From: a cyanobacterium PCC 7702
GTDB taxonomy: Bacteria > Cyanobacteriota > Cyanobacteriia > Cyanobacteriales > Nostocaceae
Length of the DNA stretch: 64,000 bases
NCBI GenBank assembly: GCA_000332255.1
Contig: KB235926.1
Location: forward strand, 2,739,777-2,803,776
Reading direction: 5' to 3'
The notes under the pieces are model-generated. The model saw nothing but the letters and a program-made list of their open reading frames with translations, did no database searches and was not told the DNA's origin. Below are positions 33,984-45,161 of this stretch, one piece after another. The position numbers and the translations under genes were made by a program. Each line of letters opens with the position of its first letter. Within the stretch, counting starts at the first letter, position 1.

Positions 33984-35417
33984 TTGACAGCACCAGCCTT
34001 CGCCGGACAAGTTCCCTACGCAGCATCTGCACCAGATATTCCTATTAGCGGACGCGATCGCGTCTATACAGCTGACCAAACTTCTAATACTATTTCTGTT
34101 TACAATCCCCAAACTAATAAGTTATTGGGAGTAATTCGTCTGGGGAAAACAGCACCAGAAAATCTGAGTCCCTTGTATACTGGACAATTGCTAGTGCACG
34201 GTATGGGTTTTTCGCCAGATCGTCGTACTTTGGTGGTAGTTTCCGTTGGCTCTAACTCGGTAGCTTTTATTGATACCCAGACAAATAAGGTTAAGCACAT
34301 TACCTATGTTGGGCGATCGCCTCATGAAGCTTTTTTCACCCCTGATGGTAGTGAAGTTTGGGTAACAGTGCGGGGAGAAGACTACATTTCCGTATTAGAT
34401 GGTAAAACTTATCAAGAAAAGCAACGTATTACCGTTGGTAATGGTCCTGGAATGACAATATTTCGTCCTGATGGTAAGTATGGATTTGTCTGCTCTAGCT
34501 TTACTCCCAAAACCAGCGTTATCGATGTTAAATCTCACCAAGTGGTAGCAACAGTTAAACAAGTTTCTCCTTTTTGTCCAAACATTGCTGCAACTCCTGA
34601 CGGAAAGCAAATCTGGTTTACTTTGAAAGATAGCGGTAAAGTTCAAGTATTCAGTGCTGAAGCTCCATTCAACATCATTGCAACTTTAGATACCGGACCC
34701 ATAACCAACCACGTTAACATTGTCAGAAATCAGAAAGGACAATTTGCCTACGTGACAGTTGGTGGCGAGAATGTGGTAAAAGTTTTTACAACCACAAATT
34801 CTCCTAAATTGATAGCAACTATTCCTACAGGGGAATTACCCCATGGTCTTTGGCCTGCTGGTGATGGTACTCGTATCTACGTAGCACTAGAAAACGGTAC
34901 TGCAGTTGCCGTTATAGATACCCTCAAAAATAAAGTCATTGCTACTATTAAGGGTGGTCAGTCTTCGCAAGCATTAGTTTATGTTCCCTATGCAGTTCCT
35001 ACTGGGGATGGATTAGCAAATTTAGAGCCCTTGGGAAAATCTGGAATCGTAGCCCATTTGGTCATGGGTACCCCAGGTTCACCAGCAAAAAAGGCTCCCA
35101 CCACTGTAACTGTTAACAATTTGGGTATTATTGATTTGCTGGAAGCAGCAGTTACGGGACTAAAACCTAAAAGCATGTATCAATTGGCATTAGCCGAGAG
35201 TGCTCGTCCGCCTTACGGCAAGTTACTACCCCTGGCGAATTTTCAAACTAATCCCTCGGGTGCAGCGATTGTAACCACTTTAGGACCCATCGGACAAATT
35301 GTCAAAGGTCAAGCAGGCGTTCCATCTCGGCGGTATTTAGTAATTGTGCCGTTAAAGGATAATGTTCCGGGAACACCCGTGCAAGTTCAGCTACCATCGA
35401 TTTCAAATCGAGGCTAG
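33984..35417 (+). CDS. exported YVTN beta-propeller protein, signal peptide interrupted by a T9 run
   Basis: The mature part is a seven-bladed YVTN/NHL-type propeller (about residues 15-330) built from repeated units such as VYTADQTSNTISVYNPQTNK, VAFIDTQTNKVKHITYVGRS and VAVIDTLKNKVIATIKGG, then an extra C-terminal domain of about 130 residues. The real start should be ATG 33935, giving MQNRTLATIAFTIFF then SLTAPAFAGQ, a textbook signal peptide with an AFA cleavage site. The nine T's at 33972-33980 throw that frame off by one base; the frame listed begins at TTG 33984. Propellers of this family act as periplasmic binding scaffolds. Confidence 0.82.
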   Translation: MTAPAFAGQVPYAASAPDIPISGRDRVYTADQTSNTISVYNPQTNKLLGVIRLGKTAPENLSPLYTGQLLVHGMGFSPDRRTLVVVSVGSNSVAFIDTQTNKVKHITYVGRSPHEAFFTPDGSEVWVTVRGEDYISVLDGKTYQEKQRITVGNGPGMTIFRPDGKYGFVCSSFTPKTSVIDVKSHQVVATVKQVSPFCPNIAATPDGKQIWFTLKDSGKVQVFSAEAPFNIIATLDTGPITNHVNIVRNQKGQFAYVTVGGENVVKVFTTTNSPKLIATIPTGELPHGLWPAGDGTRIYVALENGTAVAVIDTLKNKVIATIKGGQSSQALVYVPYAVPTGDGLANLEPLGKSGIVAHLVMGTPGSPAKKAPTTVTVNNLGIIDLLEAAVTGLKPKSMYQLALAESARPPYGKLLPLANFQTNPSGAAIVTTLGPIGQIVKGQAGVPSRRYLVIVPLKDNVPGTPVQVQLPSISNRG

Positions 35418-35538
35418 GAGGGCTGATTTGGCTATTATAATGCTACATGAGGAATTGTATATCGAAGTAAGCCTTAGAATGCTTCTGTTAGCGAACAGTT
35501 GAAACAGAGGTAACAAGGTTTAAAAACCAATCACAAAT

Positions 35539-37296
35539 ATGAACTCTACCCAGGAACAATTAAAAGAGAAATTGCAGCAGGCGCTGGTTGCAGCTTTTGG
35601 TACTGACTATGCTGGTACGGATCCGCTATTGGTGACCGCAAGCAATCCCAAATTTGGTGATTATCAAGCAAATGTTGCTTTAAGTTTGGCTAAGCGTTTA
35701 GGTCAACAACCAAGGGCGATCGCACAACAAATAGTTGACAAACTAGATGTATCAGAGATTTGCAAAGCACCAGAAGTCGCTGGTCCTGGTTTTATCAACC
35801 TCAAACTGAAAACTGAATATTTGCAAGCGCAACTAAGTGCAATCCAAGCAGATCCCAGACTGGGAATTGGCAAGACAAAAACACCAAAACGCGAGATTGT
35901 AGATTTTTCCAGTCCCAACATCGCTAAAGAAATGCACGTCGGACATTTGCGTTCGACAATAATTGGAGATTGTATCGCTCGCATTCTAGAATTTCGGGGT
36001 CACGACGTGCTGCGATTGAATCACGTTGGTGATTGGGGTACGCAATTTGGGATGTTAATAGCCTACTTGCGAGAAGTTTACCCCCAAGCCTTGACTACTG
36101 CTAATGCATTGGATATAGGTGACTTAGTAACTTTTTACCGTCAAGCAAAAGCACGGTTTGATGCGGATGAAGCGTTTCAACAAGCAGCGCGTCAAGAGGT
36201 AGTACGCTTGCAAGCAGGTGCAGAAGATACCCTTCATGCTTGGAAATTACTAGTAGAACAATCACGGCGAGAATTTCAGGTCATTTACGATCTACTGGAT
36301 GTCCGCTTAACGGAACGAGGTGAATCTTTCTACAATCCCTTATTGCCGAAAGTAGTGGAGGATCTAGAAAAAGCTGGTTTACTTGTAGAAGATCAAGGCG
36401 CCAAAGTTGTTTTTTTGCAAGGATTTACCAACAAGCAAGGACAACCGCTACCCTTGATCGTGCAAAAATCTGATGGGGGCTACAACTACGCTACCACAGA
36501 TTTAGCTGCAATTCGCTACCGGATTCAACAAGACCGGGCCCAGCGCATCATTTATGTGACAGATGCTGGACAAGCAAACCATTTTGCGGCAGTGTTTCAA
36601 GTAGCACGCCGAGCTGGTTGGGTTGGTGATGATGTGGAATTGGTGCACGTTCCCTTCGGTTTGGTATTGGGTGAAGATGGCAAAAAATTTAAAACCCGTA
36701 CTGGCGAAACTGTACGTTTGCGGGATTTGTTGGATGAAGCGATCGCTCGTGCGCGGACAGATTTAGAAATGAGATTGCAAGCAGAAGGGCGTCAAGAAAC
36801 AGAACAATTCAAAGCTCATGTTGCCAAAGTGGTCGGTATCAGCGCAGTTAAATATGCCGACCTCAGCCAAAATCGCACCAGCGATTATGTTTTTAGCTAT
36901 GACAAAATGCTGTCCTTAAAAGGGAACACAGCACCCTACATGCTTTACGCTTACGTCAGAACCCAAGGAATTAGTCGAGAAGGTAATATAGACTACGAGC
37001 AGTTGGGAGCAGATGCCAAAATTCTCTTGCAGGAAGATACAGAATTAACTTTGGCAAAGCATTTGTTACAACTAGAGCAAGTTATTGCGGACATCGAACA
37101 AGATTTGATGCCTCACCGTTTATGTGAATATTTGTATCAATTAAGCGATAAATTTAACCAGTTCTACGAAAACTGTCCAGTGCTCAAATCCGAGGAACCG
37201 GTGCGAACCTCACGCTTGGTGTTGTGTCATTTAACTGCGAAAACTTTGAAATTAGGCTTGTCTTTGCTAGGAATTGAGGTATTGGAGAGGATGTAA
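35539..37296 (+). CDS. argS: arginyl-tRNA synthetase
   Basis: The 585-residue class I synthetase has the N-terminal Add-1 domain for tRNA recognition (about 1-100), the HIGH-type signature [16 protein letters not shown], and [17 protein letters not shown] in place of the usual KMSKS loop, typical of ArgRS. The DALR anticodon-binding domain closes the protein ([15 protein letters not shown]). Length is standard. It is a lone gene, 120 bases after the propeller gene. Confidence 0.98.
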   Translation: MNSTQEQLKEKLQQALVAAFGTDYAGTDPLLVTASNPKFGDYQANVALSLAKRLGQQPRAIAQQIVDKLDVSEICKAPEVAGPGFINLKLKTEYLQAQLSAIQADPRLGIGKTKTPKREIVDFSSPNIAKEMHVGHLRSTIIGDCIARILEFRGHDVLRLNHVGDWGTQFGMLIAYLREVYPQALTTANALDIGDLVTFYRQAKARFDADEAFQQAARQEVVRLQAGAEDTLHAWKLLVEQSRREFQVIYDLLDVRLTERGESFYNPLLPKVVEDLEKAGLLVEDQGAKVVFLQGFTNKQGQPLPLIVQKSDGGYNYATTDLAAIRYRIQQDRAQRIIYVTDAGQANHFAAVFQVARRAGWVGDDVELVHVPFGLVLGEDGKKFKTRTGETVRLRDLLDEAIARARTDLEMRLQAEGRQETEQFKAHVAKVVGISAVKYADLSQNRTSDYVFSYDKMLSLKGNTAPYMLYAYVRTQGISREGNIDYEQLGADAKILLQEDTELTLAKHLLQLEQVIADIEQDLMPHRLCEYLYQLSDKFNQFYENCPVLKSEEPVRTSRLVLCHLTAKTLKLGLSLLGIEVLERM

Positions 37297-37357
37297 AAAT
37301 TAGCCTTGCCTTCTTTCATCTCTACAAGAAGCCGCACCAGCGCGCGTCTACACGCGA

Positions 37358-38791
37358 TTACACTGATTTCCAACATCCGTGGAAACTGTGAGGAATTACG
37401 CTGGGTAGTTCCAATTTGCAAATTGGTTCTGCCTCTAATTTATCTGCATCCAAGACCCAAACTTCACTGCGATGGCTATTACCATCGTAAACCACTGTTA
37501 AAATCCAACCCTGTTCGGGATTTTCGATGTCGGGAGCATAAATTGGTTCGGAAGGATAGCGATTTTTACCACAGTCCGCTTCCACAAAGGTTTCAGTTTT
37601 GTGGTCGTAGCGGGCGATCGCTCCCAAAAAATCTTGAGTTAAATCTGCATCTTGGCGAAGTACAGATAGATAAGTATAACGCCAAGGTTGTCCCACTTGC
37701 GACTGCTGAACAACTGGAAACTCGCACTTGCGGTGGAAAACTTCCTGCATCGCTTTGACTTTCGCAGTTTTTGGATCGAGATGTATTCGCCACAGCGTTC
37801 CTTTGGCAGGTGTGTGGGTCTGTCCAGTCGCCACTTCTTTTAAATACTGATTGGTTTGGTCAAAGTCTGAATACCGAACTAAATCGAGTATTATCAAGCC
37901 GTCGCTGTCTACAAAACCATTACCAAAATGCCATTGAAACCAAGGATCGGTCTCACCACGACTAACTAAAGATAAGGTTTCCCGATCAAAGACCAACACT
38001 TGCGTTCCCGACTGGGGTTGCCAAACAAAAGCTTCGCTAAAGGTAGTTAAACCGAGCAACACTGGTAGTAATTTCACACGCATCGGTGGTATGAAAAATA
38101 CTAAGTACTGCTCAGTAAAGACAAAATCGTGAACGATTGCAAACTGCTCTAATTTATACGCTGATTTTTGTACTATTTTGCCAGTGCGATCGCTTCTATA
38201 AAGATTTAACCGCACATCATTACCAATGCTGACACCAAAGTTAAAAATATCGCCAGTACGCGGATCTCGCTTGTAATGAGCAGAATAAGGCAATTCGTCA
38301 TCTAATCCCCCCAAATCATCCAATCCCTTGGTTTCAAGATTTTGCAGATCTAAAGCATAAGGTTTTGTTGCTTCCCACAAAGCTAACAACTTTTCTGGTA
38401 AAGCTAACACTGAAGTATTGGCCGCATTCTTGAGCTGTTGGTTCCACCGCTTCCAGATTGGTCCTGGTGCGTGCATTCCATAAACACTGTAGAGGAACTT
38501 ACCAGCTTTGGTTTCCATTTCATATTCTGCGGTTTGCACGTAGCGATATATACCCGCAGCTCCGGCATCGGTAAAATGTACGGCTAGAATTGCTCCGTCC
38601 CCGTCAAACCAATGTCCCACACGCCTACCGCCTCGTTCTAGACGAGCTGGTCCGTTGCGATAAAGCGTACCTCGCAAACCCAAAGGAATTTTACCAAAAG
38701 CGACTTTCAAAGGCGTAAGAGAAAATTCCACAGCTGGTTGGGCGATCGCTCCTACCCAAGCGTTCTTTGTGATTTTGTTAACTTCAGGCAT
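37358..38791 (-). CDS. carotenoid cleavage oxygenase family enzyme
   Basis: The 477-residue protein has the seven-bladed propeller of carotenoid oxygenases. The N-terminal core GLRGTLYRNGPARLERGGRR followed by VGHWFDGDGAILAVHFTDAG is typical, and histidines that bind the catalytic Fe2+ are visible in YSAHYKRDP, VHDFVFTEQYLVFF and WFQWHFGNGFVD, with the last near the C-terminus in IPHSFHGCW. It likely cleaves apocarotenoids or carotenoids, for example to retinal, but which bond cannot be read from sequence. There is no transmembrane or signal segment. The gene is convergent with argS. Confidence 0.93.
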   Translation of the reverse strand: MPEVNKITKNAWVGAIAQPAVEFSLTPLKVAFGKIPLGLRGTLYRNGPARLERGGRRVGHWFDGDGAILAVHFTDAGAAGIYRYVQTAEYEMETKAGKFLYSVYGMHAPGPIWKRWNQQLKNAANTSVLALPEKLLALWEATKPYALDLQNLETKGLDDLGGLDDELPYSAHYKRDPRTGDIFNFGVSIGNDVRLNLYRSDRTGKIVQKSAYKLEQFAIVHDFVFTEQYLVFFIPPMRVKLLPVLLGLTTFSEAFVWQPQSGTQVLVFDRETLSLVSRGETDPWFQWHFGNGFVDSDGLIILDLVRYSDFDQTNQYLKEVATGQTHTPAKGTLWRIHLDPKTAKVKAMQEVFHRKCEFPVVQQSQVGQPWRYTYLSVLRQDADLTQDFLGAIARYDHKTETFVEADCGKNRYPSEPIYAPDIENPEQGWILTVVYDGNSHRSEVWVLDADKLEAEPICKLELPSVIPHSFHGCWKSV

Positions 38792-38925
38792 AAAAACTTA
38801 ACTTAATTTAAATTACAGGCTTGTGCTGCACCTTGACCTCGCAATACCATTAGTTCCAATTTAACTGCTGGGGGTTTGGGATCTTGCAATAGCTTCTACC
38901 CATTTTGATGACAAAAACACACTTG

Positions 38926-40125
38926 TTAAGACTCTGGTAATTTATACTGCTCAACAATACGCTTGGCAAATTCTGGAACGTGAGTCTGTAGCTTTTGGGG
39001 ATAATTTCGCTTCAGGTACAAATAATTGCGAGTAAAGTGGGAATCGATCGAAAAGCGAGCGTATTCTAATCCTTTGGGACCAATTTTTTCAATCACCGCT
39101 CCCATGAGTTTTGCCGCCCACATCGGCAAAGTTACACCTCGATCGTAGGCTGGTATACTTTGCTGCACGGCGGTTTTGCGATCGCCTTTAGACGTCACTG
39201 GTTGCGTTTGAAGCTGGTTTTTTACTAATTCTAGCATTTGTTTACCACGTTCATTTCTAACCAAAATCCATTGCCAACCAAAAGGTGCGCCCATGTACCC
39301 CACCACTAAATCTGCAAGGGAATTAACATAGTCAAAACAGCTCATGCATGAAGGTGCAAACACATCCTTAAGTTGATTCGTCTTCAAGCCAAAGAAAGGA
39401 ACGGTCTCAACGGAACCATCCTCGTGTCTAAAATGAATCCGGAAATCTTGCATGAACTCGTAGTGCACTACGGTATCGGGAGATTTGCTGGTGGTTTCTA
39501 GAAATTTTTGCAGTCCAGATCTAGTAACATTATCTACGCAGGGTGTACCTAAAACGTAGAGTTTTTCTAACCCCAGCCTTTTTTCCACAGCACGCAAAGC
39601 TTGAATTTGACAGCCAACACCAATCACCAACAAGTTCTTGATTTCGGATTTTTCCACCTGCTCTAGCACGGAAAGATTTGGAGAAAGAGTAGGTTTATTT
39701 ACTCGTGCTGCCAGTACTTCTTCGGGATGGCGAGCAATAACAGGGACAGGCTGAAAGCGATCTTCTTTAGAATTTTGCACGCAGACAACGCCTTCTACCA
39801 TACCTTTGTTGAGCATTTCCATGGCAATGGTACTAACAATACCCGTCCATTGAGCACCAGGGATAGGTTCGGTTTTTCGGGCGGCCATCATTTCTTGGTA
39901 AACACCAAAATAAAGTTCGTCAGGGTTATCTAAGTTACGACAGCGAGTATGGGTTTGTGCTTCTAGCTTGTCTATCTGTTGGTTAATAAAAGCGCAGGCT
40001 TCCTTAACATAGTGAATAAAATACGTGTCGCACAATCCGCATTCGCTACACAGTTCCTTTGCAGGGCGACGACTACCCGGTTTAAGAGCTTTGGCTTTTT
40101 TGTGCAGGGGCAAGTTTCTTGTCAT
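38926..40125 (-). CDS. bciB: ferredoxin-dependent 8-vinyl (proto)chlorophyllide reductase, BciB type
   Basis: The 399-residue iron-sulfur flavoprotein belongs to the F420 hydrogenase/dehydrogenase beta-subunit family. Cysteine clusters for 4Fe-4S centres are CSECGLCD at residues 22-29 and SCMSCFDY near residue 265, with a third conserved cysteine in GTPCVDN. It matches the cyanobacterial BciB/Slr1923 type, which reduces the 8-vinyl group during chlorophyll a synthesis; the plant homologue is 7-hydroxymethyl chlorophyll a reductase. Length is normal. It is transcribed alone and convergent with nothing; the 134-base spacer precedes the carotenoid oxygenase. Confidence 0.9.
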   Translation of the reverse strand: MTRNLPLHKKAKALKPGSRRPAKELCSECGLCDTYFIHYVKEACAFINQQIDKLEAQTHTRCRNLDNPDELYFGVYQEMMAARKTEPIPGAQWTGIVSTIAMEMLNKGMVEGVVCVQNSKEDRFQPVPVIARHPEEVLAARVNKPTLSPNLSVLEQVEKSEIKNLLVIGVGCQIQALRAVEKRLGLEKLYVLGTPCVDNVTRSGLQKFLETTSKSPDTVVHYEFMQDFRIHFRHEDGSVETVPFFGLKTNQLKDVFAPSCMSCFDYVNSLADLVVGYMGAPFGWQWILVRNERGKQMLELVKNQLQTQPVTSKGDRKTAVQQSIPAYDRGVTLPMWAAKLMGAVIEKIGPKGLEYARFSIDSHFTRNYLYLKRNYPQKLQTHVPEFAKRIVEQYKLPES

Positions 40126-41009
40126 TCAAATTTCTTTTTTTAAAAAACTCAAACGCCTTATTTCACCATATCTTAGAGTGGAACCATCAAGTTGTTTTCC
40201 TCGCCTGTTACCTTCGGCAAAGGTTACAAATTGTTTAGTTATTTCAAAATTTTTATATTTTTTTAAATTTCATTTGGCTAAAGCGTAACTATTTTTTAGC
40301 TAGAATGTTTCTAGAATCAGGAAATTAAGTAGCAAAAATTACACACTAATACGCCGTGTAGTTGAGAATACAGACATTGGCGATGAGAATTTCAAATATC
40401 TTGTTAAACAAAGCTGTTTCTATCTGATTCAGCCTACATTGACCTATAATTCCACAGCGGCTAGCAATGTTTTGGAAATCACTTTTTTGGTTAGAATTTT
40501 TTGTCAACGGAACAAAAAATGATTTTTAAAGTCTATATTGCGTAATGTGAAAATTAGTTATAATTCTTATCAGAAAGTATGAAGTCAGTTTTTCATCTCT
40601 AGCTTCAGCCCTTCTTTTCAGATGGAAATAAATCCACGGCAATAGTTTTTGACTTTGTAAACAGTCAAATGCTAGTTTCTCAACAGCGTAGGAAAAGCAG
40701 TCCTTTTTACAACTGTACAACTACGTAACCCAAAAAGGATAAAGATTCTATTTTTATTTGAGAGAAATTGGCAATCATTTAATTATCAGAGTTGAGAATT
40801 AGCAACACTAATTTCTTAGCGCTGACTAAAAATTTAGCAAATAAATTTCAAAAAAATATTTATGAGGTACCTTTTTTTCTGTTTTTGGTGTGGGATATTG
40901 CCATAATTACAATTTCTAAAAATAAGATTGATATGATGATAAAAGTGGGAGAAATAGGGTCAAATACTTCTACCAAGAAAGTCTAACTCGATAGGGAGCG
41001 GTTATAGCG
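40126..41009. other. long AT-rich spacer before the invertase
   Basis: About 885 bases with no convincing gene. Several short frames (40526-40720 on minus, 40792-40986 on plus) have biased Asn/Lys/Ile composition and no ribosome sites. The GATAGGGAGCGG just before 41010 is the invertase ribosome site. No repeats were noticed. Confidence 0.5.
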
Positions 41010-42446
41010 ATGCAATTAGAAGAATTGGTAACAATTAAATCTTTAGAAGCAGAAGCATGGGAAGCATTGGAAAAAGCAATTATGTACTATCAAGGTCACG
41101 CTGTAGGAACAGTAGCTGCCCTAGATGGAACAGTGGATGCACTTAATTATGACCAATGCTTTATTAGAGATTTTGTCTCTTCTGCCATATTATTTCTCAT
41201 TAAAGGCAGAACAGATATCGTTCGTAACTTTCTAGAAGAAACGTTAAAGTTACAGCCAAAACAGAACCAGCTGGATGCTTACAGACCAGGTCGGGGGATG
41301 ATACCTGCAAGTTTTAAGGTCGTGTCCCGCAATGGAGAAGAATACTTAGAAGCTGATTTTGGCGAACACGCGATCGCCAGAGTAACACCAGTAGATTCTT
41401 GTTTGTGGTGGATGATTATACTAAGAGCTTATGTCGCCGCCACCAAAGACTACTCCTTAGCATATCAACCTGATTTTCAACAAGGCATGAGGTTGATTAT
41501 GGAACTATGTTTGGCGACACGTTTTGACATGTATCCCACATTGCTGGTTCCAGATGGCGCCTGCATGATTGATCGTCGCTTGGGTATATACGGATATCCC
41601 TTGGAAATTCAATCTCTATTTTATGCTGCCCTGCGTGCTGCCCGCGAACTTTTAATTTGCAACGGTAACCAAGACATCGTTAACGCTATTGATAACCGCC
41701 TACCCGTTCTCCGCGCTCATATTCGCAAGCATTACTGGATAGATTTAGCTCGCCTCAATGCCATTTATCGCTACAAAGGAGAAGAGTATGGTACGGGAGC
41801 AGTTAATCAATTCAACATATATGTAGATTCACTTCCCTACTACGAGTTGGACAGGTGGCTACCAAAAACAGGTGGTTATTTAGCAGGAAATGTCGGTCCA
41901 TCCCAACTAGATACCCGCTTTTTTACCCTAGGAAACTTAATGGCAATTATCTCAGACCTAGCCAGCGAAGAACAATCGCAAGCTATTATGAATTTAATTG
42001 AAAAACGCTGGGAGGATCTAGTGGGAGACATGCCGATGAAAATAGTTTTCCCAGCATTGGCAGGCGAGGAGTATAGAATCATCACAGGCTGCGATCCTAA
42101 AAATATACCTTGGTCGTATCACAACGGCGGTAACTGGCCGGTTTTAATGTGGATGCTAGCTGCAGCAGCGGTAAAAACTAATAGAGTCTGCTTAGCAGAA
42201 AAAGCAATTGAAATTGCTCAACCACGTCTTAAAGATGATGAATGGCCGGAGTATTACGATGGTAGAAAGGGACGCCTGATTGGCAAACAAGCCAGAAAAT
42301 ATCAAACTTGGACAATTAGTGGGTTTTTATTGGCAAAAGAGTTGGTACAAAATCCTTCTGCAGTCACCTTGGTTAGTTTTGAGCCATTTACAGCAGAACA
42401 GGTGTCTAGAGCTTGTGAATTTGAAATTGATAGCTTCGATTCTTAA
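41010..42446 (+). CDS. invA: alkaline/neutral invertase (glycoside hydrolase family 100)
   Basis: The 478-residue cytoplasmic enzyme hydrolyses sucrose to glucose and fructose. Family landmarks are [30 protein letters not shown], the catalytic-acid loop [16 protein letters not shown], and the nucleophile region [19 protein letters not shown], closing with [15 protein letters not shown]. Sequence and length fit cyanobacterial InvA of heterocyst-forming species, from which plant neutral invertases descend; sucrose is the carbon carrier to heterocysts in such organisms. It has a good GGGAG ribosome site and a terminator just after. Confidence 0.95.
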   Translation: MQLEELVTIKSLEAEAWEALEKAIMYYQGHAVGTVAALDGTVDALNYDQCFIRDFVSSAILFLIKGRTDIVRNFLEETLKLQPKQNQLDAYRPGRGMIPASFKVVSRNGEEYLEADFGEHAIARVTPVDSCLWWMIILRAYVAATKDYSLAYQPDFQQGMRLIMELCLATRFDMYPTLLVPDGACMIDRRLGIYGYPLEIQSLFYAALRAARELLICNGNQDIVNAIDNRLPVLRAHIRKHYWIDLARLNAIYRYKGEEYGTGAVNQFNIYVDSLPYYELDRWLPKTGGYLAGNVGPSQLDTRFFTLGNLMAIISDLASEEQSQAIMNLIEKRWEDLVGDMPMKIVFPALAGEEYRIITGCDPKNIPWSYHNGGNWPVLMWMLAAAAVKTNRVCLAEKAIEIAQPRLKDDEWPEYYDGRKGRLIGKQARKYQTWTISGFLLAKELVQNPSAVTLVSFEPFTAEQVSRACEFEIDSFDS

Positions 42447-42495
42447 AACTTTAACTCGGTAATATCTTTAGTTTGAAAGCAGTGAAATTACAGGG

Positions 42496-42525
42496 ACCCG
42501 GTTTTTTCAAAACCAGGGTTTCTTG
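42496..42525 (+). terminator. intrinsic terminator of the invertase gene
   Basis: ACCCGGTTTT (42496-42505) pairs with AAAACCAGGGT (42509-42519, one bulge), followed by a T-rich run. Confidence 0.7.
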
Positions 42526-42716
42526 TTATATTTGGGTGATATTTGTATACCAGCTAAGGTGGTCTTTTCAACGGAGTTGAGATTGATTTTACCGCTAGCA
42601 GGTATAATGGTAGACTCCTGTAGAAAGTTTATTTTTTTGGGAAGGTTTGTAGGCTAGACGATTGACGGCGTAGCTAACAAACTTGTTAGAATTTAGACAG
42701 AGGAGAACATTCGCGC

Positions 42717-43451
42717 ATGGTAGTTGTCCCAAGGAATTTAAATATCGCCGCCTTAGAAGCAGAGTACAGTCAAAAAACTCCACGGGAAATTCTCAAATTT
42801 GCCCTTGAAACTTTTAAAAATATCGCTATTTCCTTCAGCGGAGCTGAGGATGTTGTCCTGATCGATCTAGCTTCAAAAATTACAAATCACTTCCGTGTTT
42901 TTACTTTAGACACGGGGCGTTTGCATCCAGAAACATATCAATTTTTGGAGCAGGTGAGAAAACATTATGGTATTAAATTAGAAGTAATGTTCCCGGATGC
43001 AGCAGAAGTGCAAGCCCTAGTGGAAGCAAAAGGTTTGTTTAGTTTTTATGAAGATGGTCACAAAGAATGCTGCGCTATCCGAAAAGTAAAGCCACTGCGT
43101 CGAAAACTCAGTACCCTTGATGCTTGGATTACGGGTCAGCGCAAAGATCAAAGTCCCAGTACTCGCAACCATATTCCCGTGATTGAAGTTGATAGTGCCT
43201 TTTCTACCGAAGACCATCAATTAATTAAGTTTAATCCCCTGGCAAATTGGTCATCTGCCCAAGTGTGGGAATATATACGTGCTTTGAACGTACCTTATAA
43301 CAAATTGCACGAACGCGGTTTTATCAGCATTGGTTGCGAACCTTGTACAAGACCAGTATTACCCAATCAGCACGAACGCGAAGGTCGCTGGTGGTGGGAA
43401 GAATCTGCTGTCAAAGAGTGCGGTTTGCACGCCGGGAACTTACAAAAATAG
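42717..43451 (+). CDS. cysH: assimilatory (phospho)adenylyl-sulfate reductase with Fe-S site
   Basis: The 244-residue enzyme reduces activated sulfate to sulfite with thioredoxin electrons. The PP-loop nucleotide site is [14 protein letters not shown] (about residues 38-51), and the catalytic cysteine is C235 in KECGLH. It also has CC at 118-119 ([13 protein letters not shown]) and CxxC at 207-210 (GCEPCTRPV), the four ligands of the 4Fe-4S cluster seen in bacterial APS reductases but absent from the E. coli PAPS enzyme. So APS is a likely substrate. The ATG has AGAGGAGAA upstream. No cysteine operon partners are adjacent. Confidence 0.94.
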   Translation: MVVVPRNLNIAALEAEYSQKTPREILKFALETFKNIAISFSGAEDVVLIDLASKITNHFRVFTLDTGRLHPETYQFLEQVRKHYGIKLEVMFPDAAEVQALVEAKGLFSFYEDGHKECCAIRKVKPLRRKLSTLDAWITGQRKDQSPSTRNHIPVIEVDSAFSTEDHQLIKFNPLANWSSAQVWEYIRALNVPYNKLHERGFISIGCEPCTRPVLPNQHEREGRWWWEESAVKECGLHAGNLQK

Positions 43452-43523
43452 AATCAACGGTTTTCCACGCGCCAATATCATAATTGGGGCTGGGCGTGGC
43501 GTAGGTTAGCTTTGTGATTGATT

Positions 43524-45008
43524 TTAGCGGTGTCGCGTCTGGGCGATCGCCTGCCGCCAGGAATGTAGTAGCCTCAAGCGGCGATCGGCACTCATTTTTG
43601 GCTCAAACCGTTTTTCCATTTGCCATTGCTGCACGATTTCTGCTTCATTTTGCCAATAGCCTACAGCTAATCCTGCCAGATAAGCAGCCCCCAGAGCAGT
43701 AGTTTCCGTAACTTTGGGACGCACAACCGGTACACCCAAAATATCAGCTTGGAACTGCATCAGCAGGTCGTTGCGAGAAGCTCCACCATCAACTCGCAAC
43801 TCAGAAAGCTCGAGTTGAGAGTCTTGACGCATCACCTCAATCACATCAGCTGTTTGATAGGCAATGCTTTCTAGCGCTGCACGGGCAATGTGGGCGCTGG
43901 TAGAGCCACGAGTTAACCCTACAATTGTACCGCGGGCATAACTGTCCCAATAAGGAGCACCCAAACCAACAAAAGCCGGGACAAAATATACACCATCATT
44001 ATCAGGTACGCTGCTTGCCAAAGCTTCAATATCAGCACTATGCTTAATAATGCCGAGTTTGTCGCGCAACCATTGCACAACCGCTCCTGCAATGAAGACA
44101 CTTCCTTCAAGAGCATAACAGGTGCGTCCGTTGATGTTCCAGGCTATGGTAGCGAGCAGCTTGTGGTTTGACCGTACGGGCTGGTTGCCTGTGTTTAGCA
44201 GGATAAAGCAACCCGTACCGTAAGTGTTTTTCGCCATGCCAGGTTGTAGCAATGCCTGTCCGAAGGTTGCAGCTTGCTGATCTCCAGCAATACCAGCAAT
44301 GGGAATGCGGTTGCCCAAAATAGGTGCAGATGTATAGCCATACACTTGCGAACAACTGTGTATCTGGGGAAGTACTGAAGGGGGAATATCGAGAACAGAT
44401 AACAATTCCTCGTCCCATTGCTGGGTATGGATGTTAAACAACAAAGTCCTGCTGGCATTTGTGACATCTGTGATGTGGAGTTGTCCTTGAGTTAATTTCC
44501 AAATCAACCAGCTATCAACAGTTCCAAATGCCAGTTCTCCACGCTTGGCTTTTCTGCGAGCATCGGGTATATTATCTAGCAGCCACTTGAGTTTTGTGCC
44601 GCTAAAATAAGCATCTATGACCAGTCCTGTTTTGTTCTCAAATGCCGGTTGATATCCAGCTGCTTTTAGTTGTTCGCAATCTGCAGCAGTGCGGCGATCT
44701 TGCCAAACGATCGCGTTGTAAATTGGCTTGCCTGTTTTGCGATCCCAAAGTAGGGTTGTTTCTCGTTGGTTAGTAATGCCAATAGCAGCAATATCGCTTG
44801 CTTTGAGATTGAGGCGAGCTAGAGCTTCCCTAGTCACGCCAATTTGGGAAGACCAAATTTCCTCAGGATCGTGTTCCACCCAACCAGACTGGGGAAAAAT
44901 TTGGGAAAATTCTTTTTGAGCAACGGTGAGGATACTGCCTTCGCGGTCGAAAACGATGCAGCGCGAACTAGTTGTGCCTTGGTCTAGTGCCAAAATGTAC
45001 TTAGTCAT
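43524..45008 (-). CDS. glpK: glycerol kinase
   Basis: The 494-residue FGGY-family kinase phosphorylates glycerol to glycerol-3-phosphate. The N-terminal phosphate-1 loop [31 protein letters not shown], and the FGGY signatures [12 protein letters not shown] and [16 protein letters not shown] with [12 protein letters not shown] are all intact. Length is standard. Its 5' end faces, 153 bases away, the start of the TIGR03792-like gene. A glycerol facilitator gene is not adjacent. Confidence 0.97.
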   Translation of the reverse strand: MTKYILALDQGTTSSRCIVFDREGSILTVAQKEFSQIFPQSGWVEHDPEEIWSSQIGVTREALARLNLKASDIAAIGITNQRETTLLWDRKTGKPIYNAIVWQDRRTAADCEQLKAAGYQPAFENKTGLVIDAYFSGTKLKWLLDNIPDARRKAKRGELAFGTVDSWLIWKLTQGQLHITDVTNASRTLLFNIHTQQWDEELLSVLDIPPSVLPQIHSCSQVYGYTSAPILGNRIPIAGIAGDQQAATFGQALLQPGMAKNTYGTGCFILLNTGNQPVRSNHKLLATIAWNINGRTCYALEGSVFIAGAVVQWLRDKLGIIKHSADIEALASSVPDNDGVYFVPAFVGLGAPYWDSYARGTIVGLTRGSTSAHIARAALESIAYQTADVIEVMRQDSQLELSELRVDGGASRNDLLMQFQADILGVPVVRPKVTETTALGAAYLAGLAVGYWQNEAEIVQQWQMEKRFEPKMSADRRLRLLHSWRQAIAQTRHR

Positions 45009-45161
45009 AAAATGTATCTCGCATTTTTTGGTCGAAGCACAAATTTGCTATCTTGTCAAGAAAAAATAAAGAGTGAAAAACAGCGATCGCCTTTAAAAAA
45101 CAGCAACCAGAAAGCAAATGTCCGTGATATTCTTTTTCAGGATGGAAACAAACAACTAAAA

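Noticed and set aside
40526-40986. Two 60-codon-range frames in the spacer before the invertase
   Set aside because: Composition typical of AT-rich spacer and no ribosome sites; neither matches a known family.
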